Positions 54,773 through 63,507 of a DNA stretch of 64,000 nt are shown here, piece after piece. A model generated the notes under the pieces. It saw nothing but the letters and a program-made list of their open reading frames with translations, was not told where the DNA came from and did no database searches. The position numbers and the translations under genes were made by a program. Origin of the DNA: Staphylococcus kloosii (GTDB lineage Bacteria; Bacillota; Bacilli; Staphylococcales; Staphylococcaceae); assembly GCF_003019255.1 (NCBI RefSeq), contig NZ_CP027846.1, positions 1,612,001-1,676,000 of the forward strand, read 5' to 3'. The first letter of the stretch is position 1. Every line of letters begins with the position of its first letter.

Positions 54773-54800
54773 TTTACAAACATCCTTTTATAACTATACT
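54773..54800 (+). promoter_or_regulatory. Promoter of the hydrolase gene
   Basis: TTTACA (54773-54778), 16-base spacer, TATACT (54795-54800). A weak CGCTA/TAGCG hairpin with T run at 54730-54752 could end malA transcripts. Confidence 0.5.
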
Positions 54801-54893
54801 AATAACTATCAACAACATAGAAAATAAATAATTTAAATAGCAATATAATAAATAGTATAAAACATTGAATGATGATGAAAGTAGGACATTTTA

Positions 54894-55685
54894 ATGAAAA
54901 AATTTGCCATAGCTATACTGATTACAATGACTATGTGTCTAGCAATTGTGTTGAGTATTTTAATAGAAAAGCGTTTGCCATTAACAAACTTCACATCACA
55001 TAACAATACACGACATTTTGAGGCATCTAATGGTTTATCTGGCCGCTATCATATCTATCCAGCTATACACGCTAAAGGCGTTCTATTATGGCTTCACGGT
55101 GACGGTGCATATGAGTTCAAATATCCTAATTCCAAAAGATATTTAGGTGGAGAATTAGGTATTAAAGAAATTGCACGACAACACAATTTAACCCTTATCG
55201 TTCCTAAAACACCATCAAAGGATGAGACATGGTGGACAAATGGCGTACCAAATAGTATATATTTAACTGAGTTAATCAATTCTATACCGAATCATCAACA
55301 TTTATGGATCTGTGGATTCTCAGGTGGTGCTGAAATAACAACGTATTGGTTATTAGAAAAATTACCAAATATGAACGTTAAATCTGGTGGTGCAATTATT
55401 TTTAGTGGTGGCGGTTCACCTAAAATTAAAGGTATAACGCATACTTTACCGAAAGATAAATATGTAAAACAATCTTATCCTCTTACTTGGCTTGTAGGCG
55501 AATACGACGATGGTACAACGAGCAGTGACAATTTCAATGCGTTAAAACTTAGTAAACAGGGGTATGATTTTTATCGTCAACAGGGATGGGATACTAAACG
55601 TTATATCATTCCTAAATTTCATCATGTTCTTACCAAAAATAATCGTGGCATATATGGTCAGTTATTACATAATCATTTAAATTAA
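54894..55685 (+). CDS. Membrane-anchored alpha/beta hydrolase
   Basis: 263 residues. N-terminal hydrophobic segment (KFAIAILITMTMCLAIVLSIL) without lipobox, so anchored or secreted. The catalytic domain has LLWLHGDGAYEF (oxyanion), nucleophile in GFSGGAE, VGEYDDG (Asp) and KFHHVL (His). Resembles esterase/polysaccharide-esterase-like serine hydrolases of unknown substrate. Single-gene unit with its own promoter and a shared terminator. Confidence 0.75.
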   Translation: MKKFAIAILITMTMCLAIVLSILIEKRLPLTNFTSHNNTRHFEASNGLSGRYHIYPAIHAKGVLLWLHGDGAYEFKYPNSKRYLGGELGIKEIARQHNLTLIVPKTPSKDETWWTNGVPNSIYLTELINSIPNHQHLWICGFSGGAEITTYWLLEKLPNMNVKSGGAIIFSGGGSPKIKGITHTLPKDKYVKQSYPLTWLVGEYDDGTTSSDNFNALKLSKQGYDFYRQQGWDTKRYIIPKFHHVLTKNNRGIYGQLLHNHLN

Positions 55686-55698
55686 TAAATATAAATAA

Positions 55699-55733
55699 CG
55701 AGCACGTAAGCTTATTATAAGTTTACGTGCTCG
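55699..55733. terminator. Bidirectional terminator between hydrolase and araC-type gene
   Basis: CGAGCACGTAAGCTTAT and ATAAGTTTACGTGCTCG pair over 17 positions with one G-T; short T/A runs on each side. Confidence 0.85.
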
Positions 55734-55745
55734 CTTTAATTATTG

Positions 55746-56612
55746 TTATAAATCATTATAGTCGTCCTGATTTACTGGTAACCATAATTGAACTTTAGTG
55801 AAACTATCATCAAAAGAAATATCAAAAGGATATACTTCTACGTATAAACTATCTCTCTCATATGGTAATGTCATTTGAAGACTTGTTTCAATGTAATACC
55901 ATGCTTCATTTGTAATATAATCAATCTCACCTTGTAAATTAAATTTAGCATATTGTCTTTCAGGCAAATAACGGCTTTCTAAATGTTCTGGATAGCGATC
56001 ACTAGGAACGCCAACAAAAATTTCAACGCCATATTCTAAAGGACAACTAATAACGAAAAGTTCATGAGGACTTACATTATTATAACGTTCTAATTCCTTT
56101 ATCTTACCATCAATCAATAAATCTTCCAAAATGTCAGGAATTTTAAAAGGATTATCTATATTAGCAGCATTGATAAATTCTGCATATCCCACTAGGTTTA
56201 TACCATTGATTGTTTCTAATCTATATGAATAAGGTGATTTTTCTGTAGTAGTAATTTTTAAATATTGTCTATTTTTGATATTTAACTGTTCTTTTTTTGC
56301 ATTCGCTTGTAATGGTGAAATGCCATGGTATTTACTGAATTCATTTGCGAAATCATTGGCGGTTGGATAATGATATTTTTTAGCAATATCTACCATTCTA
56401 TTAGAACTGGTAATCAGTTCTTGTGCCGCTAAAGTCATTTTACGTGCAAGTGCATATTCAGAAGGTGACTGCCCGACAATCATTTTAAAACTTTGATCTA
56501 AATGATACGGTGAAAGACCAACGTAATCACTAAGTTGTTGCATATTAAATTGCTCTAGCAAATGATCTTCGATATAAACAATTGCTTGTTGTATTTGCTT
56601 GATAACGTCCAA
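55746..56612 (-). CDS. AraC-family regulator with GyrI-like effector domain
   Basis: 288 residues. N-terminal pair of HTH motifs (FNMQQLSDYVGLSPYHLDQSFKMIVG and MVDIAKKYHYPTANDFANEFSKYHG, in segments) followed by a GyrI/Rob-like ligand domain (LVGYAEFI, VFVGVPSDRYPE-like, WYYIETSLQ). TTG 56612 is chosen because AGGAG sits 8 bases upstream; GTG 56621 directly abuts the site. The effector is unknown, perhaps a small hydrophobic compound. Confidence 0.85.
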   Translation of the reverse strand: MDVIKQIQQAIVYIEDHLLEQFNMQQLSDYVGLSPYHLDQSFKMIVGQSPSEYALARKMTLAAQELITSSNRMVDIAKKYHYPTANDFANEFSKYHGISPLQANAKKEQLNIKNRQYLKITTTEKSPYSYRLETINGINLVGYAEFINAANIDNPFKIPDILEDLLIDGKIKELERYNNVSPHELFVISCPLEYGVEIFVGVPSDRYPEHLESRYLPERQYAKFNLQGEIDYITNEAWYYIETSLQMTLPYERDSLYVEVYPFDISFDDSFTKVQLWLPVNQDDYNDL

Positions 56613-56818
56613 AACTTCCACTCCTATAAATCTAACAATGTAAACATAAGAAAACTAAACAACAAAAGCTTTATGTTTCACTCTATTTAATATTATTATA
56701 GATGTTTCTTAATAGTTTACACCATTTCTTCACATCTGACATCTAAAGTGCTACTTACCGTTTAAGGGTTACACTTATTTATGATTTAAGTTATATAATA
56801 ACACAAGTGAAAGACAAT

Positions 56819-56865
56819 AAAAAAGCGACAGTAACAGTGTACTTTCACACTATTACTGTCGCTTT
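56819..56865 (-). terminator. zwf terminator
   Basis: AAAGCGACAGTAA-AGTGT...ACACT-TTACTGTCGCTTT; long stem with T run on the minus strand. Confidence 0.9.
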
Positions 56866-56880
56866 AACAAATACTATTAA

Positions 56881-58365
56881 TTAATGAATATCTTCCCACC
56901 AATGGAAGCCATCTCTACTTAATAGTAAGTCACTTTCTAACGGACCATTTGTACCCGCTTCATAGTTAGGGAATTCTGGTTCTGTTTTATCCCAGTATTC
57001 TTGAATCGCATCAACAAATTTCCAAGTTGATTTTAATTCTTCCCAGTGAGTGAAGTTTGTTGCATCACCATTTAGACAATCGAAAAGTAAGTTTTCATAC
57101 GCATCGACAGTGTTCATTTTATCTTGAGCACTCATAGCATAAGATAATTGAACAGGTTCTGTTTCAATACCTTGAACATTCTTTTTAGCGTTTAGATGTA
57201 GTGACACACCTTCATTAGGTTGAATATTAATAACTAGTAAATTAGAGTCTAGTTTTTTATCTGTTTCGTAATATAAGTTCATTGGTACTTCTTTAAACTC
57301 AACTACAACTTGAATTGTTTTACTCTTCATACGTTTACCAGTTCTAATATAGAATGGCACGCCAGCCCATCTAAAGTTATCGATAGTTAATTTACCTGAT
57401 ACAAAAGTAGGGGTTTTTGAATCTTCTGCAACACGGTCTTCGTCACGGTATTTTTTTACTTCTTGTCCACCAATGACACCTTGATCATATTGACCTCTAA
57501 CAAAGTTTTGGCTAACTTCATCTGGTTCTAATTTTCTTAGAGATTTTAGTGCTTTTACTTTTTCGGCACGAATATCTTCACTGTGTAAGCTAATTGGTGC
57601 TTCCATAGCTAATAGAGCTACCATTTGTAACATATGGTTTTGAACCATATCTTTCAGTGCACCACTTGTTTCGTAATAACCACCTCTATCTTCAACACCT
57701 AGTATTTCAGAAGAAGTAATTTGAATGTTTGAAATATATTTATTGTTCCATAATGGTTCGAACATTGCATTAGCAAAACGTAATACTTCGATATTTTGTA
57801 CCATATCTTTACCTAAATAATGGTCGATACGATATATTTCTTCTTCTTTAAATGAACGACGTAATTGTTCATTTAATTGCTCTGCTGATTTAAGGTCAGA
57901 GCCGAATGGTTTTTCAATAACTAAACGTTTAAAGCCATCAGTATTAGTTAAACCTGATGATTTTAAGTAATCGGAAATTTCACCAAAGAATTTTGGCGCC
58001 ATAGCTAGGTAGAATAATCTATTACCTTCAAGTTTAAATTCTTTATCTAAGTTATTACTAAATTCTAATAAAGATTCATAACTTGCTTCGTCACTAACAT
58101 CATGTCTATGGTAAAATACATGTTCCATAAATTTATCTAAATGTTTAGTGTTTTTTACATGTTCTTGAATTGACGACTTCACTTGACTACGGAAATCATC
58201 GTTCGAAATGTCTCTTCTACCTATTCCAATAATTGCGATTTGTTCATTTAAATTTTCTTGTTGATATAAATGGAATAACGATGGAAATAATTTTCTATGG
58301 CTCAAATCACCCGTCGCTCCGAATATAGTAATTAAACAAGGGATGTTCTTATTTCTAGTACTCAA
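56881..58365 (-). CDS. zwf: Glucose-6-phosphate 1-dehydrogenase
   Basis: First step of the oxidative pentose phosphate pathway, making NADPH. 494 residues: FGATGDLSHRKL (NADP), EKPFGSD, active-site RIDHYLGKDMVQN. TTG start, GAGG 8 bases upstream. Divergent from rnz with about 150 bases between. Confidence 0.96.
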   Translation of the reverse strand: MSTRNKNIPCLITIFGATGDLSHRKLFPSLFHLYQQENLNEQIAIIGIGRRDISNDDFRSQVKSSIQEHVKNTKHLDKFMEHVFYHRHDVSDEASYESLLEFSNNLDKEFKLEGNRLFYLAMAPKFFGEISDYLKSSGLTNTDGFKRLVIEKPFGSDLKSAEQLNEQLRRSFKEEEIYRIDHYLGKDMVQNIEVLRFANAMFEPLWNNKYISNIQITSSEILGVEDRGGYYETSGALKDMVQNHMLQMVALLAMEAPISLHSEDIRAEKVKALKSLRKLEPDEVSQNFVRGQYDQGVIGGQEVKKYRDEDRVAEDSKTPTFVSGKLTIDNFRWAGVPFYIRTGKRMKSKTIQVVVEFKEVPMNLYYETDKKLDSNLLVINIQPNEGVSLHLNAKKNVQGIETEPVQLSYAMSAQDKMNTVDAYENLLFDCLNGDATNFTHWEELKSTWKFVDAIQEYWDKTEPEFPNYEAGTNGPLESDLLLSRDGFHWWEDIH

Positions 58366-58516
58366 GATAAAAACCTCAATTCTTTTTAAAATCTTACTTA
58401 ATTATAGAACAATTATTACCATAGTTCATATAATTTTGCTTGAAAACAATTTCCTCTTTATTATAACATTATTCTTTATATATGCTAAAATATGTTCAAG
58501 AAGAGGAGGCTCATGC

Positions 58517-59437
58517 ATGGAAATAACTTTTTTTGGTACCAGTGCTGGATTACCTACAAAAGAGCGTAACACCCAAGCAATTGCACTTAATTTGGAACCT
58601 TACTTAAATAACATATGGTTATTTGACGTAGGTGAAGCAACTCAACATCAAATATTACATCATTCTATAAAATTAGGTAAGGTTAATCATATCTTTATTA
58701 CTCATATGCATGGCGATCATATTTTTGGGCTTCCTGGTATTTTAACTACTCGTTCATTTCAAGGTGGGGAAGGTAAACCTTTAACTATAGTTGGACCAAA
58801 AGGCATCAAGGAATATGTTGAAACAACGTTAAGAGTTTCGGAATCGCGGTTAAATTACCCATTAACTTTTATCGAAATTGACGATCATTTTGCATATCAA
58901 CATAATGGCTTTACGGTTACAGCTAACTTATTAAATCACGGTATAACCTCATATGGTTATCGTATAGAAGCACCTTATACACCTGGTAAAATTGATGTAG
59001 CAGCGTTAAAAAATATCGGGTTAGAACCTGGGCCAAAATACCAAGAAATAAAAGCTAATGACACATTTGAATACGATGGTTTGATTTACGATTCAAATGA
59101 CTTCAAAGGAGAACCTACGCGAGGGCCAATCGTTGCAATATTTGGAGATACAAAACCATGTACCAATGAATATTTAATTGCAAACGATGCAGATGTTATG
59201 ATTCATGAAGGCACTTATTTAGAAGGCGACAAAACATTAGCTAATAATTATAATCATAGTCATATTGAAGATGTCTTCGAATTAATGGAACGTGCGAATG
59301 TTAAATATGCTCTTATTACACATATTAGTAATCGTTATACTTTTGAAGATGTGGAACAAATTTATAATGAATTAGTTAATCAGCGCCAACAAACAAACTT
59401 TAAATTCGTTAGTGATTTTGACTCTTATAAGTTTTAA
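58517..59437 (+). CDS. rnz: Ribonuclease Z
   Basis: tRNA 3' processing endonuclease of the MBL fold. 306 residues: MEITFFGTSAGLPTKERNTQ, THMHGDHIFGLPG (metal), exosite arm around 150-190, FGDTKPC, HIS near the end. ATG 58517 lies 7 bases after GAGGAGG; the open frame reaches 58343 but that stretch crosses the zwf start and promoter DNA. Confidence 0.96.
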   Translation: MEITFFGTSAGLPTKERNTQAIALNLEPYLNNIWLFDVGEATQHQILHHSIKLGKVNHIFITHMHGDHIFGLPGILTTRSFQGGEGKPLTIVGPKGIKEYVETTLRVSESRLNYPLTFIEIDDHFAYQHNGFTVTANLLNHGITSYGYRIEAPYTPGKIDVAALKNIGLEPGPKYQEIKANDTFEYDGLIYDSNDFKGEPTRGPIVAIFGDTKPCTNEYLIANDADVMIHEGTYLEGDKTLANNYNHSHIEDVFELMERANVKYALITHISNRYTFEDVEQIYNELVNQRQQTNFKFVSDFDSYKF

Positions 59438-59470
59438 CCTTAAAATTACATATTTTTTATGCATTAAAAT

Positions 59471-59507
59471 AGAGATAGCTGTATTTATTACGGCTATCTC
59501 TTTCTTT
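59471..59507. terminator. Bidirectional terminator between rnz and proC
   Basis: AGAGATAGC and GCTATCTCT pair across a 14-base loop, with T-rich flank after and A-rich before. Confidence 0.8.
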
Positions 59508-59525
59508 AAATATTATTATAAATTT

Positions 59526-60344
59526 TTAATCATCATCATCTTGGTTAGATAATTCAATACTTCTATTTACAGCAGAACGCAGACAATCTTCGAAAATACC
59601 TTCGATATCATATTCAGATAATGCATTTAATCCAGCTTGCGTCGTACCGCCTTTAGAAGTAATGTTTTTACGTAACTGTCCCATACTCAATTCTGATCTT
59701 TCAATCATTTTACTCGTACCTATAATTAAGTTTCTAATTGATTCTTCTACTTGGTCTTTTTCTAATCCTAAGCGTGTACCAGCCGTTACATATTGTTCGA
59801 ATACGTGGTATAAAAATGCTGGTCCGCTTCCTGTTATTGCTGTTACTTGATGTAAATTGTCTTCTGGCACTTCAATTGCAGAACCGAATGCATTAATTAA
59901 ATTATCAACTTCATCCTTAGAAGTAGCACCAAAATTACTTGAGAAACTTATACCTGTTACAGAATGACCAACGTGTGCATTTGTATTAGGCATAATACGT
60001 GCTATAGGATTTTTAGTATCTAATTGCTCTCTAATATAATCCATCGGTAAACCAGCCATAATTGAGATAAATTTATTTTTATCAGTAATATAAGGTCGAA
60101 TTCTTTCTGCTAACGACTCAAAATCATATGGTTTTGTACCAATAAAGACGTAATCAGCTTGAGCAAGCAATGCTTTGTCATCGTAACTATAATTTACGCC
60201 TAGTTCTTGTGCGTAATCCTTTAAAGCTTGCTCATTTGATCTATTTGTTAAATAGATATCATTAGAATCAATAACATTTGAATTAACTATTCCCGTAAAA
60301 ATAGCATGTGCCATATTACCTGCTCCGTAAAACACTAGTTTCAT
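59526..60344 (-). CDS. proC: Pyrroline-5-carboxylate reductase
   Basis: Last step of proline biosynthesis, NAD(P)H-dependent. 272 residues: FYGAGNMAHAIFTG, RIMPNTNAHVGHSVTG, ITGSGPAFLYHVFEQY and SKGGTTQAGLNAL. Ends with an acidic QDDDD. Monocistronic, convergent with rnz. Confidence 0.95.
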   Translation of the reverse strand: MKLVFYGAGNMAHAIFTGIVNSNVIDSNDIYLTNRSNEQALKDYAQELGVNYSYDDKALLAQADYVFIGTKPYDFESLAERIRPYITDKNKFISIMAGLPMDYIREQLDTKNPIARIMPNTNAHVGHSVTGISFSSNFGATSKDEVDNLINAFGSAIEVPEDNLHQVTAITGSGPAFLYHVFEQYVTAGTRLGLEKDQVEESIRNLIIGTSKMIERSELSMGQLRKNITSKGGTTQAGLNALSEYDIEGIFEDCLRSAVNRSIELSNQDDDD

Positions 60345-60487
60345 GTAGAATCAACACTTCCTTATTATGTGATGTTTCCATACTAACATAGTTGTATTAT
60401 TTTCCTAATGATTATATGTAATTATTTACAAAGATAAAGAATAAATTTATACTATTAAAAATATTAATTAGTAGTGAGGTGTTATTT

Positions 60488-61246
60488 TTGCAACGGCAAC
60501 ATTATATAATAACGGGGGCAACAAGTGGTTTAGGATTGGCTCTCTTAAAAGCCTTATTACAAAAAAATGTACAAGTAACTGTATTGGCACGCAATCCTCA
60601 AAAGATTACACAATTAACGCGTACGGTTAATTCAAAGCAGTTAACTATTATTAACTGTGATTTGCTTAATCTTGATGATATAAACAACATTCCTTTACAA
60701 CTACCTAACACTAAAATAGATGGTTTAATATATAGTTCAGGAACTGGGTATTTTAAATCGTTACAAGCACATACTATTGAAGAAATATTAGAAACATATC
60801 AATTAAATATTGTTAATTTCAATGTCTTGTTTAAAGTGTTATTACCATACTTCACAACCAATGCTTCTATAGTTGGCATTGGTAGTCAGGCAGCATATAC
60901 TACTCAAGCTTATGCAGCACATTATGGTGCTAGCAAGGCCGCATTTATTCAATTAATGAATGCATTACGCTTAGAACATCCATCGTTTCACGTTATGACG
61001 GTCAATACGGGTCCTGTTAATACACCTTTTCACAACCATGCAGATCCGACATTAAAATATGCTAAAAAATATCAACGTATAATGCTAGATCCTACACGAT
61101 TGGCTCATGATATTATCGATGGTATAAAGAAACACAAAACAGAGATTAATAAACCAAGTTGGATGCATTTAATGCTCAAAATTTACAATTTAGCACCACG
61201 TACGGTTGAACGACTATTTCCTTTTGCTTTTAAAAATAAAAAATAA
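60488..61246 (+). CDS. Short-chain dehydrogenase/reductase
   Basis: 252 residues: TGATSGLG cofactor motif, NCDLLN, IYSSGTGY (NNAG-like), IGSQAAYT (Ser) and YGASKAAF (Tyr-x3-Lys). The end has a hydrophobic/basic patch. TTG 60488 lies 6 bases after AGGTG; a GTG at 60479 abuts it. The same gene order rnz-proC-SDR occurs in S. aureus; substrate unknown. Confidence 0.88.
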   Translation: MQRQHYIITGATSGLGLALLKALLQKNVQVTVLARNPQKITQLTRTVNSKQLTIINCDLLNLDDINNIPLQLPNTKIDGLIYSSGTGYFKSLQAHTIEEILETYQLNIVNFNVLFKVLLPYFTTNASIVGIGSQAAYTTQAYAAHYGASKAAFIQLMNALRLEHPSFHVMTVNTGPVNTPFHNHADPTLKYAKKYQRIMLDPTRLAHDIIDGIKKHKTEINKPSWMHLMLKIYNLAPRTVERLFPFAFKNKK

Positions 61247-61252
61247 AATAAA

Positions 61253-61281
61253 AATCCCAACAATTCAATATTGTTGGGATT
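61253..61281. terminator. Bidirectional terminator between SDR and aldo-keto reductase
   Basis: AATCCCAACAAT and ATTGTTGGGATT form a 12-pair stem with A/T-rich flanks; strongest T run on the minus strand. Confidence 0.88.
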
Positions 61282-61294
61282 AATTTTATAGAGT

Positions 61295-62209
61295 TTATTT
61301 TACGTGCTGTGTATATTGTAAGTTTTTCACGCGTTCTCTTGCCGCTTTTAATTGTTCGTTACCAATGGCTTGAGCCGCTTCGTAATTTTTAATATTCTCT
61401 TCAAGTTGAGCAGGGCTGCTAGCACCTACAATAATAGAACCTAATGCTGCTTGTGATTTTAAATATTTAAATGTTAAAGCTGTCAAATTATTTTCTACTT
61501 CTTTAACTGAAGCAATTGTTTCTCCTAATTCTTGGTAAGTGTAATCAAAGATACCTTCATTAAATTTATTGTCTAATGCTTTACTACTATTAGCAGTTAG
61601 AAGTCCTTTGAATACTGGTCCACGAGCTAAAATTTTCACGTTGTTAGCATTAACTTCATCAACTAAATCCTCTGGTCTATTATCAATAAGATTGAATTGC
61701 GACATTAACGTTTCTATTTGACTATGTTCTAAATAATATCTTATTACATTAGGTCTTATAGAAGAAATGCCATACGCACGAACAATACCTTCTTGTTTTA
61801 ACTCATCAAAAGCACTAATTGTTTCATCTAAAGGATCATCAATCGTACCACCATGTAGTTGATATAAATCTAGCTCATCTAATCCTAAATTTTTCAATGA
61901 ATCTTTTACTGCTGATTTAATATATTTTTTTGATGGATCCCAAAATGTTGAACCATCATCTTTTAAATGATTTCCTACTTTTGTACCGATGACAATATCA
62001 TCTCGATTTTGGTATTTTTTCAATGCCTTACCGACGATTTTTTCATTGATTCCTTTATCGTAAATATCAGCTGTATCAAAATAAGTGATACCTTGATCAA
62101 TTGCACTTTCGATAATTGATTCGGCCTTATCATATTCAGTACCAAGGCTCATACAACCTAATCCTACTTCAGATAATTCAATGCCACTTTTCAATACGTT
62201 CTTTTGCAT
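61295..62209 (-). CDS. Aldo-keto reductase
   Basis: 304 residues, NADPH-dependent (alpha/beta)8 reductase. Catalytic tetrad visible: D and Y in YFDTADIYDKG, K in GTKVG, H in LYQLHGG. Cofactor end SIIVGASSPAQL. AAGGAGAAAC precedes ATG. Substrate unknown. Confidence 0.9.
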   Translation of the reverse strand: MQKNVLKSGIELSEVGLGCMSLGTEYDKAESIIESAIDQGITYFDTADIYDKGINEKIVGKALKKYQNRDDIVIGTKVGNHLKDDGSTFWDPSKKYIKSAVKDSLKNLGLDELDLYQLHGGTIDDPLDETISAFDELKQEGIVRAYGISSIRPNVIRYYLEHSQIETLMSQFNLIDNRPEDLVDEVNANNVKILARGPVFKGLLTANSSKALDNKFNEGIFDYTYQELGETIASVKEVENNLTALTFKYLKSQAALGSIIVGASSPAQLEENIKNYEAAQAIGNEQLKAARERVKNLQYTQHVK

Positions 62210-62383
62210 GTTGTTTCTCCTTTCGATACACTAATGAGATAAGATAAAGAGGCGTACAAATTAAGTAATAACTTAGTTTGTAACTTTTTATATTAATTCA
62301 TAAATGAATTGTGTATGACACCTCCATTATCAATATACCAATCTTAACAGTATCTATAAAATATTTAAAGGAACGTGATTACC

Positions 62384-62926
62384 ATGAACTTATATGAAAA
62401 AACTACAAATAAAACAAGTATCTATGAAGGGAAAATTATAGATTTAGAAGTACACGATGTTGAACTACCAAATGGTGAAACTTCTACGCGAGAAATAGTA
62501 TTACACAATGGGGCAGTTGCTGTATGTGCATTGACGCCTGACAATAAAATCGTATTAGTTAAGCAATTTAGAAAACCACTAGACGATACTATGTTAGAAA
62601 TACCAGCCGGTAAATTAGAAATAGGGGAAGAAAGAGAAGAAGCGGCTAAGAGAGAATTAGAAGAAGAAACTGGTTATAAAGCAAAATCATTGCAACTTAT
62701 TACCGATATGTATGGTTCACCCGGGTTTACAAACGAAAAAATCTCAATATATTTAGCAACAGAATTACTTCCAGGCGAAGTTCATTTAGACGAAGATGAA
62801 TTTATAGAAATTCACGAATTATCAATTAGCGAAGCTCAACAAAAGCTCTTAAACAATGAAATCAACGATGCTAAGACTATTATTGCAGTTCAATATCTAT
62901 TACTTAATTATAATCATTCTAAATAG
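62384..62926 (+). CDS. nudF: Nudix hydrolase, ADP-ribose pyrophosphatase type
   Basis: 180 residues. Nudix box G-x5-E-x7-REL-EEETG is seen as GKLEIGEEREEAAKRELEEETGY (in parts); KQFRKPL and YGSPGFTNEKI match ADPRase enzymes. ATG 62384 is selected by homology; GTG 62375 is only 2 bases after AAGGAAC. Upstream of fur, as in Bacillus nudF-mntR region layouts. Confidence 0.88.
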   Translation: MNLYEKTTNKTSIYEGKIIDLEVHDVELPNGETSTREIVLHNGAVAVCALTPDNKIVLVKQFRKPLDDTMLEIPAGKLEIGEEREEAAKRELEEETGYKAKSLQLITDMYGSPGFTNEKISIYLATELLPGEVHLDEDEFIEIHELSISEAQQKLLNNEINDAKTIIAVQYLLLNYNHSK

Positions 62927-63000
62927 ATAATAGAATTAACTTGCGAATTTTATCAATTATTGGTATTTTAGATATGTATCATTAATGTAAATTAAAATGA

Positions 63001-63015
63001 TTATAATTATTAGTA
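63001..63015 (+). promoter_or_regulatory. Per-box-like operator on fur promoter
   Basis: TTATAATTATTAGTA matches TTATAATnATTATAA at 12 of 14 positions and contains the TATAAT -10 (63002-63007). PerR is known to control fur in S. aureus, so PerR is the best candidate; a Fur-box reading one frame earlier is also possible. Confidence 0.55.
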
Positions 63016-63031
63016 GGGGAGTGAGGCTTCC

Positions 63032-63478
63032 GTGGAAGAACGTTTAAATCGCGTGAAGCAACAATTACAGCAATCATCATATAAATTAACTCCACAAAGA
63101 GAAGCAACTTTAAGAGTTTTAATTGAAAATGAAAAAGATCACTTAAGCGCTGAAGATGTTTATTTAAAAGTTAAAGATAAGGCACCTGAAATCGGTTTAG
63201 CCACAGTATATAGAACATTAGAATTACTAGCAGAATTAAAAGTTGTCGATAAAATTAATTTCGGCGATGGCGTAGCTAGATTTGATTTACGTAAAGAAGG
63301 CGCCAAACACTTCCATCACCATTTAGTTTGTATGGAATGTGGCAAAGTTGAAGAAATCGAAGAGGACTTATTACCTAAAGTTGAAGAAAAAGTTGAACAA
63401 GACTTTAACTTTAGAATATTAGACCATCGTCTAACGTTCCATGGCGTTTGTTCTTCCTGTCAGGCTAAAGGAAAATAA
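63032..63478 (+). CDS. fur: Ferric uptake regulator Fur
   Basis: 148 residues, almost identical to remembered S. aureus Fur. Winged helix (KLTPQREATLRVLIE, IGLATVYRTLELL), sensor histidines HFHHHLVC and structural zinc cysteines CMEC and CSSC. GTG start after AGGGGAGTGAGG. Represses iron uptake genes. Precedes xerD by 29 bases. Confidence 0.94.
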   Translation: MEERLNRVKQQLQQSSYKLTPQREATLRVLIENEKDHLSAEDVYLKVKDKAPEIGLATVYRTLELLAELKVVDKINFGDGVARFDLRKEGAKHFHHHLVCMECGKVEEIEEDLLPKVEEKVEQDFNFRILDHRLTFHGVCSSCQAKGK

Positions 63479-63507
63479 TGACAGATTGAAGTTTATGAGG
63501 TGGCTAT

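Noticed and set aside
58343..58516. N-terminal extension of rnz
   Set aside because: It overlaps the start of zwf and the promoter region; the ATG at 58517 has the ribosome binding site and family N-terminus.
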